Assembly: GCA_963974915.1 (NCBI GenBank)
Contig: CAXBES010000016.1
Span: 33,384 to 97,383 of the forward strand
Direction: 5' to 3'
Origin: CAXBES01 sp963974915
Lineage (GTDB): Bacteria; Bacteroidota; Bacteroidia; Flavobacteriales; Flavobacteriaceae
DNA length: 64,000 nt
Under the pieces are notes generated by a model that saw only the letters and a program-made list of their open reading frames with translations, searched no databases and was not told where the DNA came from. The position numbers and the translations under genes were made by a program. Numbering within the stretch: the stretch's first letter is position 1; every line of letters starts with the position of its first letter. Positions 44,926-53,315 of this stretch are shown piece by piece.

Positions 44926-47506
44926 TTTTTTCTATTTTTTGAGTGTTTATGATCGATTCAATCTCTTCAAATTGTTCTCTTAGTAGTGGGTGTTTTAAAA
45001 TTGCATGTATGTAATTTAAACTGCTCTTACTTAAATGTCTTGAGAGTGTAGGTTCATAGAATTCCCAGGGGTCAAAGAATTTCTTCTCCGGATTTTCGGT
45101 AAGATTTAAGATGACATTATTTTCAATTGCAAGAAAGGACTTTAAGTTGGCTTTTACAGATTCATCAGTGATCTTTCCGTCGAAAAAGCCTTCTACATCA
45201 TTAATAGAGACTTTATGGGGCATAAAAATTTTAAAGTAGCGAATCGTACCATTTTGAGTTTCCTCCCAGCTATTTATATAATCACTTAAATAACCCGGTA
45301 TCTTATCGAGGTTAAGTCCGGTTTTTAGATCGACAATTATATTATCGGTTTCATTTTCATTTTTCAGAATATGTTCTATTCCGTTTTCGGCTTTAAACCG
45401 TTCCACGAGATAATTTATGTATAGCGTTTTACTATTGATGATTTCTATGTAAGCGATCTGTTTTCTACCAAGAATACTTCTATCTCTAAGTAAATAGTTG
45501 TGAATATCAAGACAACCTAGTAGTCCGCTATTATCTATCGCTCCTGCATCGATAAAATGACCGTGACCTTTTATTTTTGCTGCCGGACTAAAAACCGGAA
45601 AGCGATTGGTTGTTGATACCGCCTGATAGAATGGAAGTGTTTTATTATCTTCCAGATCGGCTAGGTTTTCGGCATAAGGAAATATATTGCTGAAAGTGTC
45701 TTGTTTAACAGACCAAAGAATACCGCGATTCCCCTTTGTACCTGCGGTATTCATCACGAGAGACGGAAAGTATCCACTTTTATTGAAAGCTTCTTTCCAA
45801 TAATCCCGAAATGAAGTTTCGGAAAGTCTTTTATTAGGTGAATTTTCTATAAGATTCTGGTATTTCACCATAGCGTAATACGGTCGGTCTTTAAGTCCGA
45901 TACGCTGACTAAGCGGCCATAGTTTTCTATAGGTATCAAGTCCAAATGTGAGTGAAAGGTCTAAAGAGGTGTAATTTTGCTTTGATAAGCTATCTATTTT
46001 TGTCTGAATTGCCTCAGTGTCGTTTCCATTCTCTTTGTAAAGCACCGTGTATAGTGCCAATCCTAGGGATCCTCCCGAAGCACCCGAAAGTGCGATGGTT
46101 TGGTTTAGAAGTTTTCCTTCCGTTTTAGTTTGCAGTCGATTTAATACATTGAGTGTCCAAACATTTGCTTTAAGCCCACCACCGTGAGATGCAATAAAGA
46201 ACAGGGTGTTGTCTTTTTTCGATTTCAGACTATCTAAGAAAACCGCCTCGGGTATTTCGGTGCTGTTATTTTCGACCAGGTCGAGATCGTGTGTGGTAAC
46301 TTCTACATTTCCGCAGTTAGTAATTAAAAGGAGCACAGTAAAGATGATCGTAAAACCAAGAAAAGTCTTATAACGTCTGGTTTCTTTGAGACTCTTTTTC
46401 CTAACAACAAAAAGATATTTTCCAATACTTGCAATTATAAAGTAATACAGATAAAAGAAAGCCAGTAGTATGGGAATACCGTTAAGTAAATTTCCTCCGG
46501 TCATGCTCGCATAAGTTGAGAGGGTAAGTAATATTATGGCAGAAATAAAATTGAAGTAGAATAGAAGAATGTAATTTTCAGATCTTTCGAGAAAATTGAT
46601 TCTGTTAAGAAATACCTGGAAAGGGATAAGTAAAGTGCTGGTAAGTGTATTTTTTACAAGGGTTAGTTTTGTACGAAGTAACCTAAAAAACACATAATTC
46701 CACACAAAGGCATAGCTGGTTAAGATCATTAAAAGAAAGCCTCCCGGGCTGAAATTACCTATAAGCAAGGTTATTGTTAGCAGTAGTAGCGTAATTAAAG
46801 CGATTATAAAATAATATATTCCGAGACGCCTGTACAAATTGTTAAGTCTAATGGAATTTTGTGCTTTCTGATCTTCGTTGAGAGGATTCCCATCTTTATC
46901 TGTATTTCTTTTAAATCGAGCAATCTTTTCTTTGATATATATATACAGAATGAACGGAATCACTAGACATATATAGATGATGGTTTTAACGGTTTCGAAG
47001 GGAAAATTTTCGAAAATTAAATTTGGTTTAAAACTGCTTATAATAAAATGAATCCAAACACCATGTATTAGTAAACCGGTAGAATACCTGAGGTAATTAG
47101 CCCAGTTGTCCGGGGTATATCCAATTTTATTATTAGTTGTAAAGACGTAGATAGGATATTTTTTAAAGGGCCAGAACTTAATTGGATTTAGTTCTTTCCA
47201 ATCGGTATAATTGCTCGAATTATTTAATCCTGCGGCATAATAAGTATAAATAGGGTAGTGGGAGAGCGCTATCGCCAAAGAATTAATAAAGATGAACGAG
47301 AGAAATAAGGAAAACCAATGGCTCTCAATTAGGTCAACCATCATGGTAAATGCCTGATCCATTTGCGTGAGAAGAAGAAGGATGATTACAATTACAACAA
47401 GACTTAAGATGGATGATTTTACAAAATTTTTAACCGATTTAAAACCGTGATGTAAAATGTCAATTGATCTAGAAATAAGCGACTTTCTTTCCTTTTTGAT
47501 ACTCAT
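44900..47506 (-). CDS. Patatin-like phospholipase with multi-span membrane domain
   Basis: 868 residues from the ATG at 47504-47506. A start at 47554 is possible but adds 16 residues. The N-terminal half has about ten membrane segments. The C-terminal half is a patatin domain with the oxyanion loop HGGGLKA, nucleophile Ser in GASGGS (position 493 counted from the longer start) and catalytic Asp in DAGAIDNSG (669 on the same count). It should hydrolyse lipid acyl esters at the membrane. It overlaps the muramidase fragment that follows, so the operon beyond it has been lost or rearranged. Confidence 0.85.
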   Translation of the reverse strand: MSIKKERKSLISRSIDILHHGFKSVKNFVKSSILSLVVIVIILLLLTQMDQAFTMMVDLIESHWFSLFLSFIFINSLAIALSHYPIYTYYAAGLNNSSNYTDWKELNPIKFWPFKKYPIYVFTTNNKIGYTPDNWANYLRYSTGLLIHGVWIHFIISSFKPNLIFENFPFETVKTIIYICLVIPFILYIYIKEKIARFKRNTDKDGNPLNEDQKAQNSIRLNNLYRRLGIYYFIIALITLLLLTITLLIGNFSPGGFLLMILTSYAFVWNYVFFRLLRTKLTLVKNTLTSTLLIPFQVFLNRINFLERSENYILLFYFNFISAIILLTLSTYASMTGGNLLNGIPILLAFFYLYYFIIASIGKYLFVVRKKSLKETRRYKTFLGFTIIFTVLLLITNCGNVEVTTHDLDLVENNSTEIPEAVFLDSLKSKKDNTLFFIASHGGGLKANVWTLNVLNRLQTKTEGKLLNQTIALSGASGGSLGLALYTVLYKENGNDTEAIQTKIDSLSKQNYTSLDLSLTFGLDTYRKLWPLSQRIGLKDRPYYAMVKYQNLIENSPNKRLSETSFRDYWKEAFNKSGYFPSLVMNTAGTKGNRGILWSVKQDTFSNIFPYAENLADLEDNKTLPFYQAVSTTNRFPVFSPAAKIKGHGHFIDAGAIDNSGLLGCLDIHNYLLRDRSILGRKQIAYIEIINSKTLYINYLVERFKAENGIEHILKNENETDNIIVDLKTGLNLDKIPGYLSDYINSWEETQNGTIRYFKIFMPHKVSINDVEGFFDGKITDESVKANLKSFLAIENNVILNLTENPEKKFFDPWEFYEPTLSRHLSKSSLNYIHAILKHPLLREQFEEIESIINTQKIEKNENSEISF

Positions 47507-47573
47507 AAATCGTATATAAGAAGCTAATTTACAGATAATAAGAGGACTTAACAATAGGCTTTTGCCTGAATAT

Positions 47574-47693
47574 TTAGAAGTTGTTTACCGTGTGCAACGC
47601 TTTTATCATACCTCTAATTACTGCTGTGTCACGACTGTAAGGAAGCAGCAATACGCTAGTAAAAATTTTCCCATTGCATTTGATCTCGCTGCT
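47574..47693 (-). pseudogene. Possible C-terminal remnant of an unknown gene
   Basis: A stop-bounded 39-codon stretch ending in TAA with no start codon at its beginning. Its composition looks protein-like (KIFTSVLLLPYSRDTAVIRG, then MIKALHTVNNF). I cannot assign a family. It lies next to the decayed muramidase/AAA block, which makes gene erosion plausible. Chance is the alternative. Confidence 0.3.
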
Positions 47694-47898
47694 TCAATAA
47701 ACATCGAAACCTGACCCTAGAGGTTTTTATGTATTCTATAAATCATTCCGGTAAGGATAGTTTGTGAATTTTTCAATTAGATACGGGATCATCAAATACA
47801 TGTTTGCATAAAACACTGTACAAGAGTATAATACGCTTTATAGGTAGTGATATAATTGATTTTTATTAGGTTGAAAAACTCATTTTAAAATAGGGAAA

Positions 47899-47903
47899 AC
47901 CCC
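47899..47903. promoter_or_regulatory. GGGGT-type box before signalling cassette 2
   Basis: AACCCCTTTTATG on the + strand (AAAAGGGGTT on the other), part of GGGAAAACCCC, 100 bp before the small-protein gene. It resembles the boxes in the T6SS intergenic regions. Confidence 0.3.
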
Positions 47904-48003
47904 TTTTATGCCATAGGATTTTTCCTAAAAAGTTTAGGAGTACTACCGATAAGAAGAACTAATTACCTAATTTAGAAATCTAATTAATCAAACAAGAAAT
48001 ATT

Positions 48004-48360
48004 ATGGCTAAACCAGCAAATTGTATAAGTGTGACTGAAGCAAGAACTCTACAGACTAATTGGAGATCAACGCGTGCAGTAGAAATTGAAGCAGCCCAAG
48101 GATCTAAAGATGCCTGTGATTTTGTTTTTAGTGTGGATGAATTGCAGGAATTTATCGATTATGTAAAAGATCTATCCACAAAGCAAGGAATTAATTCTCC
48201 GGGAATTAGAGTATACTTTGCGGCTTACGATGATGATCAATCGGATAAAGCGACAGTTTTTTTAGCACCCACTAAAGATGTCACTGCAGACGCTGATAAC
48301 AATTACAGTATAGACCCATTGAATAGGGGGCTAACCGGTTGGCCTCCAAATAATTATTAG
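48004..48360 (+). CDS. Small soluble protein of signalling cassette, copy 2
   Basis: 118 residues, no signal peptide, no family I can name. It shares the layout of the protein at 7919-8287: an N-terminal helix with Trp-Arg, F-x-[VI]-D-E-L, then GIRVYFAAYDDDQSDKATVFLAPT. It has two Cys (NCIS and DACD), where copy 1 has paired motifs. The membrane protein begins 6 bp after its stop. Equivalent position in two cassettes argues that it is an integral part of the signalling module. Confidence 0.7.
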   Translation: MAKPANCISVTEARTLQTNWRSTRAVEIEAAQGSKDACDFVFSVDELQEFIDYVKDLSTKQGINSPGIRVYFAAYDDDQSDKATVFLAPTKDVTADADNNYSIDPLNRGLTGWPPNNY

Positions 48361-48366
48361 AAAGCT

Positions 48367-49080
48367 TTGGGGTTTACTTACTTTTTACAAAATGTTATAC
48401 CAATACAATTAACAGAATTGGTCGCAGCCATTGCGGGAACATATTATTTGGGTAAAATTCCGCCTTTGCGAAGTACTAAATATTTAGTTTACTTTTTATG
48501 GTTAACTATTATAGTTGAATTAATTTGTTCTTATCCTGCAATAGCATATTTTTCTGAATATAAATATTTTGGATTTGTAGAGGACACACCCTATGAAGAC
48601 AATTATTGGATATACAATGTTTATATAATAATTAGCTACCTATTCTACATCTATTATTTTCGTTCTTTTTTAAAGAATAAAATATTGAAATCATTTTTAT
48701 TATATACCATGATACTATACGCAATAGTAGCTGTAGTGTATTTATTCGTTAGTGATATTTACTTTAATGGAATTTCGGCAGTTGCTTCAATAGCGGGAAC
48801 TCTGATATTAACATTTGTAATAATAGCCTTTTATTTTGAATTGTTAAAAAGTGATGTCTTGCTCAAATTGAAACATTTTCTCCCGTTATACATTTCAGTT
48901 GGGGTACTCGTTTTTCATTTATGCCTTACGCCAATAGATATTTTTTCAGAGTATTACGATGATAAAAATACTTTTTACAATGAATTGAAGGCGAATGTTT
49001 ATTTATATAGCAATATATTTCTATATTCAACTTTCACTATAGGATTTTTAATATGCTCGAGAAGAAAGACGTCTTATTAA
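48367..49080 (+). CDS. Multi-pass membrane protein of signalling cassette, copy 2
   Basis: 237 residues with about seven hydrophobic segments. The only start that fits is the TTG at 48367, 6 bp after the preceding stop, because the next in-frame Met is deep in the protein. It has the same place and topology as 8288-8917, although residue identity is low by eye. Its 3' end overlaps the kinase gene by 28 bp. Probably the sensor or signal relay for that kinase. Confidence 0.65.
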   Translation: MGFTYFLQNVIPIQLTELVAAIAGTYYLGKIPPLRSTKYLVYFLWLTIIVELICSYPAIAYFSEYKYFGFVEDTPYEDNYWIYNVYIIISYLFYIYYFRSFLKNKILKSFLLYTMILYAIVAVVYLFVSDIYFNGISAVASIAGTLILTFVIIAFYFELLKSDVLLKLKHFLPLYISVGVLVFHLCLTPIDIFSEYYDDKNTFYNELKANVYLYSNIFLYSTFTIGFLICSRRKTSY

Positions 49081-49847
49081 TAGTATATTTTATTGCAGTA
49101 ATTTTACTTCTGGTATTATTTGTTGTTCTTTTTTTCATTGCCTTTCAAAGAAGAAAGAATAAGTTTCTGATGGAGCGTATTGAAGCACAGCAAAAATTTG
49201 ATAAAGAAATTGAAAAATCGAAGTTGGAGATTCAGGAACAAACCTTTAAGAATATTGCATGGGAGCTACATGACAATATAGGACAGTTGTTATCTGTAGT
49301 AAACATTCAATTAAATATGTTAATGCATACAGCACCTAACGAATTGCACGAACCTATTAGTGAAACAAAAGGTGTTGTAAAGGATGCGGTTCATGAAATA
49401 AGAACACTCTCAAAGACTTTAAATAACGATGTGATCTTAAAAAACGGTTTAATAACCACTGTAGAACTCGAATTAGAACGTTTTAATAAACTTAATTTTT
49501 TGGAAGCTATTATGGCGGTTGAAGGAGAACGAGTGGAAATGAAAGCTACAGATGAAATAATAGTATTTCGAATTCTACAAGAGTTCTTTTCAAATGTGAT
49601 AAAGCATGCAAAAGCCAAAAAATTATTCGTACTTTTAAGTTACAAACCGAATATAATTGAAATATTGGCTAAAGATGATGGAGTAGGGTTCGATACGCAA
49701 CTCCAAACAGATAGTTCGGGAATGCACACAATGAGGAGCAGGGCCGATCTTCTTAATGCCGAATTTTCACTTTCTTCAGTTGTTGGAGAAGGAACGACAC
49801 TATTCATAAAATACCCATATAATAATGAACAGCTCCAAAAAGCATAA
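49053..49847 (+). CDS. NarL-family sensor histidine kinase (HisKA_3), copy 2
   Basis: 264 residues, the same length as the copy 1 kinase. One membrane span (about 8-30), HisKA_3 box NIAWELHDNIGQLL with His73, N-box LQEFFSNVIKHAKAK and G1 box DDGVGFD. There is no extracellular domain. The gene overlaps the membrane protein (28 bp) and the regulator (23 bp), tighter coupling than in copy 1. Confidence 0.9.
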   Translation: MLEKKDVLLIVYFIAVILLLVLFVVLFFIAFQRRKNKFLMERIEAQQKFDKEIEKSKLEIQEQTFKNIAWELHDNIGQLLSVVNIQLNMLMHTAPNELHEPISETKGVVKDAVHEIRTLSKTLNNDVILKNGLITTVELELERFNKLNFLEAIMAVEGERVEMKATDEIIVFRILQEFFSNVIKHAKAKKLFVLLSYKPNIIEILAKDDGVGFDTQLQTDSSGMHTMRSRADLLNAEFSLSSVVGEGTTLFIKYPYNNEQLQKA

Positions 49848-50478
49848 CGTTGTAATCGTTGATGATCATTTACTCTTTGCAGGTTCTCTCGAAAAATTAA
49901 TTCATTCTTTTGACGGTTTTAATGTGCTATTTCATGCTAAGAACGGGATGGATCTTCAGCACAAACTTTTGGCAGAAGAAGAAAAGCCCGAAGTCATATT
50001 ATTAGATATTAATATGCCGGTTATGAATGGACACGAGACCGTTATTTGGCTATCAGAAAATTACCCAGAGATTAAAGTGTTAGCCCTCTCCATGGAAGAC
50101 GATGAGGATGTAATTCTAAAAATGCTATGTAACGGAGCAAAAGGGTATTTGTTAAAGGATATTCATCCTGATAAGTTAAAGGAAGCCTTAGTTGAGGTAA
50201 TAGATAAAGGTTTTTATCATTCAGAAAAGGTTGCAGCAACCTTATTACATTCACTTAATAATGATCAAAAGATCAATGCACCAATTTTTAAAGAAAATGA
50301 AATTACCTTTATGAAACTGGCATGTAGTGAAATGACCTATAAGGAAATTGCCGAAAAGATGAATTTGAGTCCGAAGACGATCGATGGCTATCGCCAGGAA
50401 CTTTTTAATAAACTCCATATTAAAAATAGGGTAGGCCTGGTGCTTTATGCCTTAAAAAATGACATAACCTACATCTAA
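49825..50478 (+). CDS. LuxR/NarL-type response regulator, copy 2
   Basis: 217 residues: receiver with D13-D14 and phospho-acceptor Asp61 in LLDINMPVMNG, and a LuxR-type helix-turn-helix with MTYKEIAEKMNLSPKTIDGYRQELF. Partner of the overlapping kinase gene. Its own targets are unknown. The nearest candidates are its own cassette and the T6SS locus. Confidence 0.92.
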   Translation: MNSSKKHNVVIVDDHLLFAGSLEKLIHSFDGFNVLFHAKNGMDLQHKLLAEEEKPEVILLDINMPVMNGHETVIWLSENYPEIKVLALSMEDDEDVILKMLCNGAKGYLLKDIHPDKLKEALVEVIDKGFYHSEKVAATLLHSLNNDQKINAPIFKENEITFMKLACSEMTYKEIAEKMNLSPKTIDGYRQELFNKLHIKNRVGLVLYALKNDITYI

Positions 50479-51200
50479 ATGCAGGCGTTCCATATAGGAT
50501 CTGTTGGGGGAGGTGCAACAATGATAAGTTCTTCCTTTCTTACAGGATGTTCAAATACGATTTTACGAGCGTGTAAATGAATACTTCCATCCTTATTACT
50601 TCTATCAAATCCGTACTTGAGATCACCTTTTATAGGACTCCCAATAGCAGACAATTGAGATCGTATTTGATGGTGTCTTCCGGTTTCCAGATCAATTTCC
50701 AATAAGGCATAGCGATCCAGCTTTTTAATTAATTTGTAGGTTAAAATTCCTTTTTTACTTTCTGGAATTTCTTTTTCATACGCATAAGACTTGTTTTGTT
50801 TCGGATTTCGTTTTAAGAAGTGAATGAGTTTTTCTGAAGTCTTACTCGGAATATTTTTAACAACAGCCCAATAGGTTTTCTGTGTATTCCTCTCAGAGAA
50901 TAATTTGTTCAGGCGTGTAAGCGCTTTTGAAGTCCGGGCAAACACAACAATTCCACTTGTTGGTCGGTCAATGCGATGAACAACACCTAAAAAAACAGCC
51001 CCGGGTTTATTATACTTTTCGGCAATATATTGCTTTACTACTTCGGAAAGCGGAAGGTCTCCGGTTTTATCTCCTTGTACGATATCGCCCGGACGCTTAT
51101 TGACAATGATTAAGTGATTATCTTCAAATAAAACCTGAAGATTCTCTTTCGTACTGTGCTGTTTGTCTGGTTCGATTATTATATTGTTATACCGAGTAAT
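50475..51200 (-). CDS. RluA family pseudouridine synthase (5' end uncertain)
   Basis: The protein converts specific uridines in RNA to pseudouridine. The catalytic motif HRIDRPTSGIVVFAR, the ENHLIIVNKR-like start (EDNHLIIVNKRPGD) and the ETGRHHQIR segment are all in one frame. That frame has no ATG, GTG or TTG between the TAG at about 51222-51224 and the catalytic motif. I place the start provisionally at the ATT at 51198-51200; ATA codons nearby are equal candidates. A GTG after the catalytic Asp (50945) cannot be the true start. It converges on the response regulator with a 4-bp overlap. Confidence 0.8.
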   Translation of the reverse strand: MTRYNNIIIEPDKQHSTKENLQVLFEDNHLIIVNKRPGDIVQGDKTGDLPLSEVVKQYIAEKYNKPGAVFLGVVHRIDRPTSGIVVFARTSKALTRLNKLFSERNTQKTYWAVVKNIPSKTSEKLIHFLKRNPKQNKSYAYEKEIPESKKGILTYKLIKKLDRYALLEIDLETGRHHQIRSQLSAIGSPIKGDLKYGFDRSNKDGSIHLHARKIVFEHPVRKEELIIVAPPPTDPIWNACI

Positions 51201-51227
51201 AACTCTGCTGAGAAAGTAAAACTACTA

Positions 51228-52046
51228 TTAATATTGCTCTTTGTCGCTTGGAAAATCTCCACTCTTTACATCGCGAATATACATACTGAACGCATTTGTC
51301 ATCTCGGTATAAAGATCGAGGTACCGTCGTAAAAATCTCGGATTGAATTCATGGGTCATTCCAATCATGTCATGCGTTACCAACACCTGACCGTCAACAC
51401 CATTTCCAGCACCAATTCCTATAATTGGAATGGTGAGTTGTTCTGCTACTTTTTGTGCAAGTTTAGCGGGAATTTTTTCGATTACAATGGCAAAACAGCC
51501 GGCTTTTTCGAGAAGAAGCGCATCTTCAATAAGTTTATCTGCTTCTTCCTCCTCTTTCGCTCTTACGGTATAAGTTCCGAATTTATAAATAGATTGAGGC
51601 GTAAGTCCTAAATGCCCCATAACCGGTATTCCGGCATTGAGAATTCTCTTTATTGATTCTTTAATTTCTTTACCACCTTCTAGCTTAACCGCATGAGCTC
51701 CGCTTTCTTTCATTATTCGAATAGCAGACCTTAGTGCCTCTTTGGGGTCACTCTGGTAACTTCCGAAGGGAAGATCGACAACAACTAAACTTCGCTCGAT
51801 CGCTCTAACCACCGAAGCAGCGTGGTAGATCATTTGGTCTAAAGTAATGGGTAGCGTAGTTTCATGACCAGCCATCACATTTGAAGCCGAATCACCAACT
51901 AATATCACATCGATCCCTGAGCCATCCACTATTTTCGCCATTGTATAGTCGTAGGCGGTTAACATAGAGATCTTTTCACCTTTCTTTTTCATATCCACCA
52001 AAGTCTTGGTGGTAATACGTTTGTACTCTTTTTTTGCTGTTGACAT
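51228..52046 (-). CDS. panB: 3-methyl-2-oxobutanoate hydroxymethyltransferase
   Basis: 272 residues from the ATG at 52044-52046 (MSTAKKEYKRITTKTL). A longer frame to 52094 lacks conservation. PanB motifs are clear: MLTAYDYTMAKIVDGSGIDVILVGDSASNV, HLGLTPQSIYKFGTY and IGIGAGNGVDGQVLVTHDM. It makes ketopantoate in pantothenate synthesis. The pseudouridine synthase gene follows within about 30 bp, so they are probably co-transcribed. Confidence 0.94.
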   Translation of the reverse strand: MSTAKKEYKRITTKTLVDMKKKGEKISMLTAYDYTMAKIVDGSGIDVILVGDSASNVMAGHETTLPITLDQMIYHAASVVRAIERSLVVVDLPFGSYQSDPKEALRSAIRIMKESGAHAVKLEGGKEIKESIKRILNAGIPVMGHLGLTPQSIYKFGTYTVRAKEEEEADKLIEDALLLEKAGCFAIVIEKIPAKLAQKVAEQLTIPIIGIGAGNGVDGQVLVTHDMIGMTHEFNPRFLRRYLDLYTEMTNAFSMYIRDVKSGDFPSDKEQY

Positions 52047-52112
52047 ATATTTTTCCGAAATTGATGAGGTAAAAGTACTAATTTTGATAATCAATCTCTT
52101 AAATTTTACCTC

Positions 52113-52574
52113 ATGAAATTCTCAATTGTCTTAATCTGCCTGTTCATTTCCACGCTTTCTTTTTCACAAAACGGACTTTCCGAAGAAAATGCAAAAGCCT
52201 ATATAGATGTATTTTTTGATGGATTTCATAAAGGAGATACGGTTAAGATGAAATCGGTTATGTCGCCGGTGATGAGGATGCAAAATGTCTATGTAAATAC
52301 AGAAGGAAGTCATGTCACGGCATATATTAAAGCAGAAGACTTTTTAAAAGCAATCGCCAATCGGGCTCCCGATCAGGTTTGGGAGGAAAAACTTTTAGAT
52401 TATACTATATCAATTGATGGTAACCTTGCACATGTTTGGACTCCTTATGAATTTTGGGTAAACGGAAATTTTAGCCACTGCGGAGCAAATTCTTTTACAT
52501 TAGTAAGTACCGATGACGGTTGGAAAATTTTAAACGTTATTGATTCCCGTAGGCGTAGTGGTTGTCTCGATTAA
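52113..52574 (+). CDS. Secreted NTF2-like (SnoaL-type) protein
   Basis: 153 residues with a clear signal peptide (about 1-19, ending SFSQ). The remainder has the NTF2-like cone pattern: an N-terminal helix AKAYIDVFFDGFHKGD, VMRMQNVYV, and the paired strands HVWTPYEFWVNGNFSHCGANSFTLVSTDDGWKI. These proteins are often ligand-binding or small enzymes, and the role is unknown. It is divergent from panB and converges on the metallopeptidase gene with a 4-bp overlap. Confidence 0.75.
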   Translation: MKFSIVLICLFISTLSFSQNGLSEENAKAYIDVFFDGFHKGDTVKMKSVMSPVMRMQNVYVNTEGSHVTAYIKAEDFLKAIANRAPDQVWEEKLLDYTISIDGNLAHVWTPYEFWVNGNFSHCGANSFTLVSTDDGWKILNVIDSRRRSGCLD

Positions 52575-53098
52575 GGACAATTTGTTGGGTACGATCGAGC
52601 CACAGTATTAACAGTTGTGTTTTGCTTCTTTAAATAAGCCGGCGATTGTTCGAACAGAATCTTTATTTGGTTGTCCCAATCGTTTGCAATATCAAAATAA
52701 CTAGTATTTACTACAGACATAATGATCCCACAGTCATCGCAAACATGTTGGTCGTATTCCAGAAAATAATGACCAAATTCGTGAAAAGCTACTACTTTTA
52801 GTATCTGCGCATCCAGCATTGCGATCCAATTTACGACGATATTTTCGACTTTTTTATTTTCGTCCCGTTCTAGTCGGCCCAGAATGGAACCTTCCGAAGA
52901 AGTTTTTAAATTTTCTACAACTGCGATTTTTTTTAAGGAAACCAGTTTATCTATATAATCGATCTCATACTTATCGCACAATTCAAAAAAATCATCCAAA
53001 TAGGGTTTTAATCTACCATCAATTCTAACCCCTTGCGCAAGGGTAGTATTTGAAACGAAAAAAAATATAATCACGAGTAATAAGAGGGACTTATTCAT
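52571..53098 (-). CDS. Secreted zinc metallopeptidase-like protein (HExxH)
   Basis: 175 residues from the ATG at 53096-53098, which begins a signal peptide (NKSLLLLVIIFFFVSNTTLAQG). A longer frame lacks this. The motif AFHEFGHYFLEYD gives an HExxH zinc site. No third ligand is obvious, but a CDDCG pair follows. Probably a small periplasmic or surface peptidase. I cannot name the family. Confidence 0.65.
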   Translation of the reverse strand: MNKSLLLLVIIFFFVSNTTLAQGVRIDGRLKPYLDDFFELCDKYEIDYIDKLVSLKKIAVVENLKTSSEGSILGRLERDENKKVENIVVNWIAMLDAQILKVVAFHEFGHYFLEYDQHVCDDCGIIMSVVNTSYFDIANDWDNQIKILFEQSPAYLKKQNTTVNTVARSYPTNCP

Positions 53099-53315
53099 TT
53101 CTGTATAGATTAAATTCAATAAAATATTACACTTTAACGATAAATAAACGCATTTTATCGATAAAAAATACATTTCAAGTGTTAAAATGTTGTTTTACAT
53201 GAAAATTCTTACAAATAAATGATGGCAGTCAAATAGGTATAGTTAAGTAACGGTTTGTTTAAGCTTATATTTTGCCTAAATCTGCAATTAAGGAATTTGC
53301 TAATAAATTAAATGC

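Larger units (their letters stand above)
47555..48003. other. 449-bp intergenic region with a gene remnant and cassette 2 control region
   Basis: The left part holds a 39-codon minus-strand coding-like stretch (47574-47693). The right part is AT-rich and contains GGGAAAACCCC (about 47893-47903) and AGGA-TTTT-TCCT inverted repeats ahead of the second signalling cassette. Nothing else recognisable. Confidence 0.5.

Noticed and set aside
44900..47506. Patatin as a T6SS lipase effector
   Set aside because: It carries about ten membrane spans and lies more than 14 kb from the T6SS operons on the far side of metabolic genes; it looks like a resident membrane enzyme.
50475..50945. 156-residue pseudouridine synthase from the GTG at 50945
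   Set aside because: The catalytic Asp motif and the N-terminal domain lie upstream in the same frame, so this cannot be the real start.
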